DNA from: Akebia trifoliata
Taxonomy: Eukaryota > Streptophyta > Magnoliopsida > Ranunculales > Lardizabalaceae
Reading direction: 5' to 3'
Assembly: GCA_017979445.1 (NCBI GenBank)
Contig: CM030718.1
Location: 27,399,021 to 27,463,020, forward strand
DNA: 64,000 nucleotides
Shown: one piece after another, positions 48,050-59,700 of the stretch
Layout: each line of letters begins with the position of its first letter
Position numbering within the stretch: the first letter of the stretch is position 1
Program-made: the position numbers and the translations under genes
The notes under the pieces: generated by a model
Told to the model about the DNA's origin: nothing
What the model saw: the letters and a program-made list of their open reading frames with translations, nothing else
Database searches by the model: none

Positions 48050-48158
48050 TAGTAAAAAGTGACGCTCTTAACGTGACAGTGCACAAAACCATAGATCTTT
48101 TTCTTTGGTTTTGTATACTACCATGTCAAGAGCGTTAGTTTATCATGACTCTTTTACA
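48050..48158. mobile_element. Hairpin MITE (AGTCGTGATAA family), partial
   Basis: GACGCTCTTAACGTGACAGT and, inverted, CATGTCAAGAGCGTTAG enclose the core AACCATAGATCTTTTTC. The right end is TTTATCATGACTC. It directly abuts the preceding MITE. Confidence 0.7.
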
Positions 48159-48730
48159 ATAGGATGGATTGAAGACGAGATTGAGTAGGCTAAAAATTAT
48201 TTTCTGTAAAGATTTAAGATTTAGAAAATAATAGATTTTTCGAGAGAAATTAAGGAATTTTGACTAGAGACTAGAAAAAAAATAAGGGAATTTAGGTCAT
48301 TTTCATTAATCTTCCAATTCAGGCCAAGTTAAAGGGGTGTATACCATTAGTTTTAAAACACTGGGGTATCTCAAATAGGCAGTAATTTTATTTTATTTTT
48401 TAAAATATAAATTTATTGTATTTTATGTATGAAGGACTAACCAATATCAAAAAATAAAAAAAATATTTGAGTCTTTGGTGGGTCAGAATCTGCTCACTTT
48501 CAACCTTTATACCATCCCCATCTCCATTAAAAAGTTCAATACCTTTAGTATATCTTCTTTTTATCTTCACAAAAATGCTTCTTTTATAAGATCCTTAGAC
48601 TTTAGTAGAACCAAAAAGGATGATGGTGTTACTTAATTTTGTAAATAATTTTTTATCGAAAAAAAATTTAATGATTTTTTAACAAAAGTGGCCCAAATAT
48701 TCATGATTCGGATTTGATTTGATGCGTAAG

Positions 48731-48957
48731 AATCGTGATAATCTGATTACCCCACATGACAAATTCAATCGACTACCCTGATGTGACAAGTTAGGGAATC
48801 GTACATATGCTCTCCTCAAGATACATGGCTTCACTTCCCCATAAAAAAGTGTATCTTGAGGGAACCATCGAGGAGCGCACATCGACAGTTCTCAAACTTG
48901 TCACGTCAGGTAGTCGATTGAGTTTGCCACATGGGATAGTCAAATTATCACGACTCG
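48731..48957. mobile_element. Hairpin MITE (AGTCGTGATAA family), 227 bp, both ends present
   Basis: The left terminus AATCGTGATAATCTGATTAC pairs with the right terminus TAGTCAAATTATCACGACT. Inside, AATCGACTACCCTGATGTGACAAG pairs with the inverted CTTGTCACGTCAGGTAGTCGATTG. It forms one almost continuous foldback and is the best example of the long subfamily (with 50219-50450). Confidence 0.85.
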
Positions 48958-49359
48958 ATGCGTAAGTGGTCCACTGTTTCTAATGGAAAATTTTCTAGGT
49001 CAAAAGGTTGATTTAAATGATTATATGAAACTGTAGGCAACAAATCCCCTAATGTTACTTTAATTTATCAACACATTTCATTCTATTAGGGAAAAATGTC
49101 TACCATTTAATAGTGTCTACGATTGAATCATAATTAAAAGGTTAAAGTGCAAGTGTGCTTTTAAAAAGCTATGACCAACCAATAAAGATTAGGGAAAAAT
49201 TTTATGAGATTTATGACATTCTATGTTGGGAAATCGAAGTCATCATGTTAATAAACTCAACATAGTAGAGAAGATGACTAAAAGATTAAGGAATTTTTTT
49301 TAAAAAAAATTAGTACTTAAAGAAGATGTAGAAGTAACTATAGTAAGTGAAAACCCTGA

Positions 49360-49560
49360 GGGATTGGCTTAATGAAAATTTTGAACTAATAAGCGATTAA
49401 AGTTTATAGGTCGTGAGTTCAATATCTAGTATGAGCATTAATTTCTCAAGGCCACCCTCAAGGATGCACCCTCACTTACTTGGTGTGTGTGTGATGTGCA
49501 GGCGTTGCACGTACCCGGGGGAAGGGACCCACACACCTTGACCTAGACTCTAGTTTTTTC
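49360..49560 (+). mobile_element. SINE with tRNA-like promoter boxes
   Basis: GGATTGGCTTAATGAAAATT (A-box-like) is followed by AGGTCGTGAGTTCAATATC (B box). The body then has CCCTCAAGGATGCACCC, GTTGCACGTACCCGGGGGAA and CACACACCTTGACC, and ends in TAGTTTTTTCG. The 3' body with TACCCGGGGGA is typical of some plant SINEs (from memory). Confidence 0.65.
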
Positions 49561-50075
49561 GATTATTGTGGTTTGTTTGATAGTATTGGTCAACAAAAAT
49601 TTATTGTAAATCAAGCCACATATTTAGTTAGGTCGAATTAGGTTTCTTGAGGTATTGTTTTTGGTGAAAGGGTGTAATATTTAACGACGAGTTTTCTCTT
49701 TATAGTTAAATTGATGTAATTCTTGGACGTACCTCAATATTAAGAGAATCACGTAAAAACCGTGTTTTTGTGTGTGATTTGTATTTTATTTCGATTGTCC
49801 CTAAAAGAGATAATTAATTGAGAAAGTCGATCAAAGATGGTTTAGATACGAAAGGAGAGATGAGGGGAAGGCCAGGAGTACCATTAGCCCTTACAAAGTG
49901 GAGTCAGCATAGAAGTTGTGTGGATAAAGAGAAAAGATGTCTCCCTTATCACTTATCCAATCATCCCATTTTTTTTCCACTGCAACTGTATGGGGTTCAC
50001 AGCTGGCCACAGACATTAGGTAAAGTGGGTACACTTTACATCCAACCATCTGCACTACTGCTCTGATCTCATCTG

Positions 50076-50127
50076 ATCATTGACCATTGACCATTGACCA
50101 TTGACTACTGACCATTGATCATTGACC
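50076..50127. repeat. Heptamer array (TGACCAT)n rich in W-box cores
   Basis: TGATCATTGACCATTGACC.. continues as about seven 7-bp units. It contains four TTGACC and one TTGACT, the core recognised by WRKY factors. It is not next to an identified promoter. Confidence 0.8.
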
Positions 50128-50218
50128 TTTTAACTCTTAACCTCTATAATTTTGCCACGTAGATTTTGCTTATGGATCTATAAGACTACTTCGTTTTATT
50201 ATAAAATTACTAAAAAAG

Positions 50219-50450
50219 TCGTGATAATTTGACTACCCACGTGGCAAACACAATTGCTTACCTGACGTGACAAGTTCGAGAACCCTAGATCTGTGTTCCT
50301 CGGGATACATAGAGCCTTTGAGAAACATGATTCCCTCGAGATACACTATTTCATGGGGTAGTGCGGCTTTGTATCCTAAGGAGCGCAAATCTATAATTCC
50401 CGAGCTTGTCACATTAAGGTAGTCAATTGAGTTTGTCACGTGGATTTTTC
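50219..50450. mobile_element. Hairpin MITE (AGTCGTGATAA family), long form
   Basis: Starts AGTCGTGATAATTTGACTAC. TTGCTTACCTGACGTGACAAG pairs with CTTGTCACATTAAGGTAGTC and ACGTGGCAAAC with GTTTGTCACGTGG. The same layout as 48731-48957, with the extreme right terminus eroded. Confidence 0.8.
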
Positions 50451-50599
50451 CTAAAATACACAACAAAATTTGATCACTCATAGAGTTCGAAACGCGCAAC
50501 CTTCTTCTCTCTCCCATTAGGGTTTAGCAGATAAACATGAAAAAAAAAAAAAAAAATTTAGAGGAATATTATTAAAAAAATATAATAATCCCTCCCTCC

Positions 50600-50810
50600 C
50601 CCGACATACTCAAAATATTCTCCTGACATGGCATTTGCTTGAACCATAGACTTTATGCCTTTAGGATACACAATTGCACATCTCCATACATCTATGCAGT
50701 TGTGTATTCCGATGAAAGAAAATGTATCATTCTAGCACATCCCACATCAAGGGAGTATTTTGAGTATGCCACTTGGGGGTGTCAAATTATCAATACTCTT
50801 TTGTAACTCA
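50600..50810. mobile_element. Hairpin MITE (AGTCGTGATAA family)
   Basis: GACATACTCAAAATATTCTC and GAGTATTTTGAGTATGCCAC pair, and ACACAATTGCACATC pairs with ATGCAGTTGTGTATTCC. The right end is GTCAAATTATCAATACTC. Same subfamily as 24585-24765. Confidence 0.75.
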
Positions 50811-50814
50811 ACTA

Positions 50815-50915
50815 ATGTGTACCGTAGATTTTTCCCCTTAGGATACACAACTGCACATATGATTCTTGCACTTGCCACATCAATGAGTTTTCGAGATACC
50901 CTGTCAAGTTGAGTT
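50815..50915. mobile_element. Hairpin MITE fragment (AGTCGTGATAA family)
   Basis: ACCGTAGATTTTTCCCCTTA, GGATACACAACTGCACATA and CTTGCCACATCAATGAG are fragments of the family core. The termini are missing. Confidence 0.5.
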
Positions 50916-51469
50916 ATAATAATAATAATAATGAAATGATTTATAGAAGAGATATAAATAAAGATATATGAAGTAAAAAAGTATAGTGTAAGTTAATAGG
51001 ACATTTGTCCAATTATAAAATTATAGCTGATGGGGATATTTATCTTCAACTCAAAAAACACAAAACTGTAGCAACTTAGTTGTATTTTATTACATAGATG
51101 TTTAAATTAAATTTTCTTTCGTAACTAATCAAGTTTGTAAAGATCCAAACTGAACCCTTAAAGTAATTAATAAATAAATAAATATATTAATGTATTATGA
51201 ATTATTTAGGAGTTCAGACGTTGATTAAAGACTTTATTATGGATAAACTAACGACTTTTTTATGTATAGATTCAGATTTATTGTATGAAATCTTACATTT
51301 ATTATATGTTTGTTTTTCATTAAAAATATGTTACTTCTAATTTATAATTTATAGAATGTTGGCAACCCATAGAACCAAATAGACCTTAGTTCAATTTGGA
51401 TTGGTTTGGTCCCAATGACATTTTGGTTTAGTTCTAATTCTAATTTAGTGGAATCGACCTATGTTGGTT

Positions 51470-51595
51470 CGTTCTCTGACATGACATGTGTATCCCAGAG
51501 AAAAAGATTTATAGTTTTGTGAATTGTCAGGTCAGAGAGCATAGAAAGAGTGTTAATTTTAGAGTGTTAGTTTATCACGACTCCTAATATTATTA
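51470..51595. mobile_element. Hairpin MITE (AGTCGTGATAA family)
   Basis: CTCTGACATGACATGTGTATC and the inverted TTGTCAGGTCAGAGAGC enclose GAAAAAGATTTATAGTTTTG. The right end is AGTTTATCACGACTC. Confidence 0.65.
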
Positions 51596-51599
51596 AGAC

Positions 51600-51838
51600 T
51601 AATGATAAATTGATGCTCTTTGTATGCTCTCTGACATGACATGTGAACAGAACCATAGATCTTTTCCTTGTGCATCCCTAAGAAAAGACTTATGGAGTCT
51701 TAATAAATTGACGCCCTTTGTATGCTCTCTGATGTGGCAGTGCATAGAACCATAGATCTTTTTCTTCGAGATACACAAAGGAAAAACATCTAAGGTTCTG
51801 TTAACATGCCACGTCAGTTTATCACTAGTCCTATTATT
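51600..51838. mobile_element. Two nested or tandem hairpin MITE copies (AGTCGTGATAA family)
   Basis: TAATGATAAATTGATGCTC and CATGTGAACAGAACCATAGATC start the first copy. A second start, AATAAATTGACGCCCTTTG with GTGGCAGTGCATAGAACC, begins at about 51703. The right end, CCACGTCAGTTTATCACTAG, serves both. Confidence 0.65.
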
Positions 51839-52719
51839 AATGTTCAACATAGGTGGTTTTAAACTTTGCTTTAAGATACATTCAAGTTGAAGATTGTGAA
51901 AGAATGGCAAAAAAGATCTAAAACTATTTCATGATGGGCCAGACCAAAACCCGGCCCATTGGCAGCCCTATATGTCCTTGGACTCCTTCTATCATTGTGT
52001 ATTTTCTCTTGCAATGGTTTGTACCACCAAAAATTAAAATGAAGGTGTATAGTTTCGTAGTTTTGCTATCTTTTGGAGGGCATTTTGGGAAGGTGGGCCC
52101 AATGATTGGGAGGTTTCATGTCACTTACAGTATGAAGGAATGTGACCCTGACCTAAATCAGATCACACCTAAGCCCAATCACAACAACAAAATAATTCTT
52201 TTTTTGGGTGATTTAGCGATACCCCTCCGTATTGGTGAAATTTGAGAAACCTCCCTTGGCTTCAAACTGATGGAAAGGTCCTTGACATCAGTCTTCTCTG
52301 ATGGATTTGACTTAAAATGACTTAAATGTCCTCATTTTGGGCAAAAAAAAAAATTTATCCTCTCAATCAATCTGAAGATTCTATCTACTTTACATTCAAC
52401 ACACGAGAAAATAGGATCTTCCGGGTAGTAAAAGTTGATAGAATCTTGGGTGGCATAATCATTATATGAGGTTGAATCCATAAAAAAAAAAAATTTACCC
52501 TAAAGGTTGCAAAGCTTGAAGATGATGGATTTTTGGAAACATCAAGGGTTTGTAGGCTAGATGTTATAGATAAGGGGCATTTTCTTTCTTTTTTTTCTTT
52601 TTATTTTTAAAAAAAATCCAATAATCAACAATTCTGTTATGTTCAACTGCCATCATCAATGTCACCACTCCTTTAAGGTCAAGTCTTATGATATTTAATT
52701 GGCTAATGACACTACTCGA

Positions 52720-52885
52720 AAAGACTAACTCAGCCTGTACGCAGCTGATGTGGCAAGTGTTTTTCCTTTTGTATCCCGAAGAAAAAGATCTATGATTCTG
52801 TGCACTTGCCACATCAACAAGTACAGACCAAGTGAAAAGTGAAAATTTTCGGAGTCCAAATATAGTCCAAATATCACGACTCTAT
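52720..52885. mobile_element. Hairpin MITE (AGTCGTGATAA family)
   Basis: GCTGATGTGGCAAGTG and the inverted CACTTGCCACATCAAC pair around AAAGATCTATGATTCTGTG. The right end is AAATATCACGACTC. Confidence 0.7.
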
Positions 52886-53770
52886 TTTATGAGATAGTCA
52901 AATTGTTTATTTATATTTTACTAAGGTGGTATACGCTTGATATCATGGTCTTAAAAAGCGATCATGTCAAAATGGAAATTGGTTTCTAAGTAAAAGAAAA
53001 ATGGGATCTCCTTCGACAGTTCAAATCAGTAGTAATATAGTCCTCTCAACTACACCCATCTTAAATCTGTTAGTGAGGTATTGAGTCTTACCAATCCAAA
53101 TTGGATTCGGGACACTTTTTTAGTCAATCCCAATCGGAAACTTAAATGCCCAAGTAAAATGATTAAATTATCAAATAATTATTTTATATTTGAATAAAAA
53201 GCATTCACATTGATAGTGATTGTAATCTCTGATGAAAATCAATTGTAATTGAAAACTATTTTTCTCCTCATCCTGTTAATGGGTTTTGTTTGTGTATAAA
53301 TAAATCAATTGTTTAATTATACAGAAGAATGCAAGCAGAAATGCTAAGTTTCTACACATTATACATCTAACAGAGTTTAGGGAAGATGGTCACCTCACCT
53401 GCAATCCAGTGAGATCGAGGCACCCTCGTCAGTACCCGAAGTGCCAGAGACATGGAATAAGCTTCTCCAAGGATTAAAATATCAGAATGTATCTGTATCG
53501 ACCAAGAACTAGACGAAACATTGACTCCCAAACATAATGTTTTGGGAATGTATCGGTTTGTATCGAATGTATCGGCCTGTACCGAATTGTTTTTTTCATT
53601 AACTGAATCATTCAAATGATACAATATTTTAAATCATGAGCTTCTCTATGTCATCTGTTTTCACAAGAAATACAGAGCCAAAGAGAGCTAAACAATGAAG
53701 ATGGGTTAGAATGAGAACAATTAGTTGATATCCAAACCTTGGAGGGGAAAACTAGTTTCCATTTCGAGAG

Positions 53771-56700
53771 TTATATGTTGTCTGGGCTATTACTGCTCGG
53801 ACTATTTCCCTCTGCAATCTCCTCGGGGATTATCTCGCTTCTTTCCATCTCCTTCACCTTCTCAAGCTGCCTCAAGAGATCCAACCTCTCTGATCCATAT
53901 GTGGAGGGTATCTGCCAAAAACAGTTTTGAGTCCATATTATATATTCACGCCTCCAAGGAGACACTAGATCTCGAGGAGAAGACAGGAGGAGCTACATAC
54001 CAGAGCCGGTACGTATCTTTGTATAGCAGCCAACATGGCTGCATGCCCGACAGCAGTAACCTGTTAATCATGAGAATATGGTTTGAATGTTAAATCCAAC
54101 ACTGCGTGAGTCGTGATACACTGACGTCGCTAGACACTTCGTTCAACACTGCGCTGATGTGGCAGTGCACAGAGAACCATAGATATCTTACCTTTACCTC
54201 AAGATACAAGGAAAGAAATCTATGGTTATCTGTGCACTGCCACATCATTACAGTGTTGAACAAAGTCAGTCCAGCATTTTCAAAAAAATATAGTATACTT
54301 TAAAGTCTCTTCTAGTCATGTAGACTGCAATTTTGGGTGGGCACTCATTTAAAGTATAACAAAGTTATTAAATCTTGGTTACGGTGTCTATTTTTGTCAT
54401 TCTGGAAATTGAAATATTTCGATCACTAATTTTTTCATGGAAATCTGGTAGAAATTATGGAAATACTGAGAAAATTTTCATTTAATCTTTGTAGGAACTG
54501 ATTAAACAAACATGAAAACATACTCCTAAGCTATCAAACAACTAAATTCTACATGAAAATTAGAATAATAAAGTTGTATTAACTAAAGAGACTTTAATAT
54601 GTCAAATACTAGTATAAATTAACGAGCTTTGTTATATTTATTTTATTTTTTAATATGTAGGAATAAATTACTAATATATCCAACTAATTAGAACAGGAAC
54701 GATTGTATGCATGTCCATACGAGAATGTGCTAACATACTTAAAATACATGAAAATATGATAATAAATAATTACTTGACTAATCATAACTGACTTCTAATA
54801 TGAATGGATATTATGTGTGGTTCACAAGTCCATTCTACAAGCAAACTATTTTTTTTTTGTTGTTATTTTATAGATGTTACTCATATTTTTATAATAATTG
54901 ACATATTTCTACCAAAATCTTGTATTTTTATACCAGAAATTTACTTATTTCAGTCAAAATTTTACTGTTCACCAAAATATTTCGCAAAATTAATAGTTCT
55001 TTCGAAATATAGACAAAAGGGAATTGTCGATTAAATTTCATGTCAGACCTTGTGGAAATGGAAATATGTCAAAACCAATACATGAGTAAAAGATGCATAC
55101 AAAGAAAAAGGGCTCTAAAAAACTTAATCACTTGATGATTGGGACAAGCCAATAGACATTTTGGACCATGTCCCTGCAATAGGTGGCCAACTCACTCATT
55201 GACTAGTTTGCATAAATGCATGGATGAACCACCATGGCACACCACCAGGAACACATTCTATGCCCATCACAGCCATAATTTCCCAAAACGTCAGTTAATA
55301 TGTGGAGAAATGAGTACAGCAGATCAAGAGAACATGTAGCAGACACAAACAGAAATAAGAGAAGATGAGCAGTAAGTACGCACGGGAAGAAGCATAAGAA
55401 TGCCGATTGGTACCACGGATGCCAAGTCAGTTAGGGTTCTTCGAAGTGCTTTCTTTTCTTTCTCTGTTAGTTCATCTCCTGTAAGAGATCTTCTGAGCAA
55501 TTCTAGAGCAGCAATGACATCGATGGCTAGGAGTTGAGTGCCTTGCCAAACATCCTGTTTTACAAACATAACATAGCAAGTTTCTTGAGTTGTGAGGTCA
55601 ATAAGAAACATCTCTATAGTGATATGTTAATTTCTTGTTTAAACGTGCACAAATAAGAATGACCGTATTGGTGAACTTCCAAACTTTGAAGTCCACCAAA
55701 GGGTTTCGACACCAAAATTTAGATTCCAAAAATCCCCCCACCTCAACATTTAAATTTAATATAATCACTCACTCAGGTCAAAAATCAAGAAAATTGCAAT
55801 TGCACATCCTAAAACCACGCTGGTTAGTTTTCAAAATTACAAAAATATCATTTTTACTATGTAATCTTCAAAACTACCATTTAATTAATATTTTAAATTA
55901 CAAATAAGCCCTTCATACACATGTGCGTTTGCACATGCCACCTTCCAGTTTAATTAAATAACAGTTCACTAGTTAAAATATGGCTTGACTAGTCTACCAT
56001 TCAATAAAAGTTTGTTATCGACAAATACATGAAAGTGCATTTTATTTCTTAAATAGGATATTTTTACTATAATTGACGCTGGTTTCTTATAATTTGTAAA
56101 TTCTATAATTGGTAATACTCTTAATAAAATCTTGAATTGTATGCTACCCTAGTGATAACTCATCTATGATATATCAAGTGCAAATTGTTAGGTGACCTTT
56201 ACATAGTCACCCATAATATGATTTCAACAACACCTTGTGACATATACATGCATGCAATCATCAATTTATTATAACTATTTCTTAAGCATATAGCTATAGT
56301 GAAATTAATTTGTTAAGATTAAGACAATGAGAAATATTTAATAATCAGGAAGAATCTACCAGTTCCTACAAACATTAAAAGAACAATCACAAAAGAATAC
56401 AATCTCGGTGAGTCTAAAAACTACAAAAACAAAAAAAGACAAAAAAAAAAAAACAGAAAAATAAGCAAATAAAACATCACAGAACCTAATATGCAAATCA
56501 TTTATGACAAAAATCTTCATCAGCCGACTCATAATTTTTTGGGATAAGGCTTTGATGATGACCATAAAATCTTCATATTCCACTTTCCTCATTAATTCTA
56601 GTACACTTATAGTTTCAATATAACTATATTTTTCATTACTTTAATAACTGTGCATATGCTTTAATCTATCAGGCTTTCTGTATGGTTCACCAACACAAGC

Positions 56701-59700
56701 ACTTCTGTTTATAGACCATGATTAGCATCTGTAACATCTCAGATCATCCAATAACTGATGAAAATAGAATACATCCATACCGTGCTAGCTTCTTTTAGTT
56801 TGTTCATTGATTTGCTAATAAGATTTTCTTCCTTTCGCAACTGAACTAATTGACGACCAGCAGCTTCAGCACCATAACTGGCATTGCCGTCTGTAACTCG
56901 AATATCCTGAGAGAATGCACAAACATCTCAGCCTCATGAACAGTGGTGATCCAAAACAACCGCAATGAACTCATGGCAGCGAACATGAGTATTAAATAGA
57001 AACTACAAAAAAACATCATTTAGTGGAGTTCTGACCATCATTGACATGCTATCATACAATGTGATATCTATTGGTGGATCCCAATGATTGGTCAAACAAG
57101 TCGATCATTTATTTTGAAACTGAATCCTTCTGATTTATGGGTGCAAAGAGTAATGTGGTGCAATTGGGGGGAAAGGAAAAAAACATCTACTTGGGTAACT
57201 ACTCATCTTTATTGAAAGAGCTATAGGTAGCCTTAATATATTACTTATATCTTTCATTGCAAACCATACATACAGGTTTGACAACAATTTCCTTTTTTTT
57301 TTCCGGCCATAACTTTTTTGGGAGAAGACACGAAGACCTTTTTTTTAATCAGCAAAGAATTTATTAAAGAATCGATAGTACATACAACAAAACCTTGGAG
57401 ATTGTGAAATCCTACCTAGGAAACACAGAAAGAACAACTAAGATTACTAGAAAATTTTCCCCTCCTAGCATTCCACTGTCTCTCTTAAAGAAACAAGAAC
57501 AACAAACTCCTAGAAGTACAATAGGAGGGATCAGTGAGTTTTGCTAAATTTAGGGTGCCATCATGCCATCACACTGAAAGAAATCTTAGAAAAACAGTGA
57601 CCTAAGCCTTCGAACTTAGACATCTTCAAAACAAAAAACAAAAATGAATAGAAAGAAACTGGATGGATGATCATAAATCCAATCATCTTTGTTGCACAAG
57701 CTGGGGGGCTATAGGCCAGACAAGCTTTTTGGAAGGTAAAAGATTGGTATGACTAATAGAAATTCGATTGCCTCCAACAAGTTTTCGGATCATACATCAA
57801 TTGATTGGATCTGAATTCTACATTTGGTAAATTCTTACCACAGATTCAGATCTTCTAGCAAATGTCCTAGGAATATCTCTCACAAGATTTCAAAACTAAA
57901 CAATATATTCAAGAGATACCTCTTCTCTCCCAGATTGGTTGGTACTTCTTTGAACTCGTTTTTCAAGTTCAATTAGCTCATGCCTTAAAAGTTCAAAGCG
58001 GCGTATCTCGTTTGACTCTAGGTCTGCATCACCCTTATTTGCAGTAGTAGCCAGTTCTAAATCTTCATCTTCCTGAAAAAAAGAGAACACAGTATATGAA
58101 AATCAACATTTCGAAAGAAATATGAAAACTTTCTACTTCACAGTAAAGAAACCAAACTTCCAGAGTTAATTCTCTCTATTTTTTCGACTAAACCCAATGG
58201 TAAAATCCCCAAGCCCCAAAATTGTACCTTTTTCTGCCCCTCAATCCTACAATTTCTGCCTGGTTAAAAGCCATCCCACCATGAACCTTAATTCTAGATC
58301 ATATTTACACGGCAAGAAACAATCTTATGTGGTTTGACAAAACAAAGATAAAAAGGGTTGAGCATGACAGGAAAAGTTATGGCTCTTTGCTAACATTTCG
58401 AAGAAACCCTAAGATGCAACTAGACAAAACTCTTCAACCATTAAAGAAAAAAGAAAACTAGATGAAAATCTCAGGATTGATAAGCTTAGTTTATATTGGC
58501 TACAGAATAAATATCAATACAAAAAGGTAAACTGTTGGTTCCCCTTTTGGTAATACTCTCACATAGTTATTTTATTTTTCTAAATTCCCCCTCCATTGCG
58601 ATTTTGGTATGTTAAAAAGAAAAAAAAACTAAATAGATAGTACTCTAACCATAAGAAATAACTGAATAATGGTAAAGACAATTCATACAGTTTGATCCAA
58701 TGCTGATGACCTGGTCCCTAACTTCCCGGTGGAACAGCGCACTAAGAAGCTCCACAAACCACGAGGATTACCGAACACCCTGAAAAAGAAGTTCCATGTA
58801 AATTAGAGTGTACCAAATTAGGAATAAAGGAATCCAATTGAAGGTCCATTCTCTGAAAAAAATCAAATGTGTAAAATATAACAAAGGAAAAAAATCACAA
58901 GAAGATTGAGGCATGGCAACCAAACCTATTCGCTGAGATTTCATCTTTGGAACTCCTATCTGATTTGGGCATCACAATAGCGCTTTTTCCACCTTTCCTC
59001 ACTGAATGCTGTCCCTGCTTACTAATAGAAGACATCGAAAGACCTTCATCATCTCCCTGGTTGATCAGCACAAAAGAAACCATCAGAAAAAGGTAAGATC
59101 AAGATCAAGTTGAACTAATGTCATTAATGTAATGTGTGTGTTTCTTATCAAGAAAAAGCATTACAGACAGTTCAATGTGCAGGCAAAAAAGTAGCGGAGC
59201 CAAGAGAGACTCCATTGATTTTAGTGTACACTGGGCTAATATGATTAACTATTGAGAGATCTGTGCTTCCATTTACTTTTCTTTCAAGAAATTTGTGATG
59301 TGATGCTGATTAAGTGTTAATTAATTGACTATTAACACGTAATTGATCCTGCAGACCTGGGATCAAAACCCCATATTAACCCTTATGCATATCAAAAAGA
59401 TTAATAGGCTCAGACTAAATGAATGAACCAGTTCAGTAATTCCCAAACGAATGACATTGTTTCACAATATGTAATATTGAATTATAAATTAAGAAATAAA
59501 CGAAGAAAATACCTGCTGGAGAGAAGCCGCCTTTGCTCTGAAAGAAGCCTCCAGAAATTCAGCTTCTTTCTTAAGTCTCCTTATCCTCTCTAAGTTGGAA
59601 CAAGCAGCTTTTAGATGCTCCTTTCCAGAATCAGAACTGGAGAAATGTAGCTCTTGAAGCAATTCTTCCAATCTTTTTAGAGCTTCTTCAACATTCTCCA

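Larger units (their letters stand above)
39618..53770. other. 14-kb gene-free, repeat-dense intergenic region
   Basis: Between the transporter start codon (right-hand promoter side) and the LETM1-like stop codon no protein-coding gene is recognised. Open frames are short and lie in repeats. Immediately 5' of the transporter a GA-rich leader (TCTCTCTCTC on plus at 39617-39650) is visible. The region holds most copies of the hairpin MITE family plus the TRIM, SINE and simple repeats listed separately. Confidence 0.6.

Noticed and set aside
50233..50517. 94-codon frame on the minus strand
   Set aside because: It coincides with a hairpin MITE (50219-50450) and has no protein similarity.
51931..52245. 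104-codon frame on the plus strand
   Set aside because: No recognisable domain. It begins in a repeat-like segment (CCCGGCCCATTGGCAGCCC) common in non-coding plant DNA.
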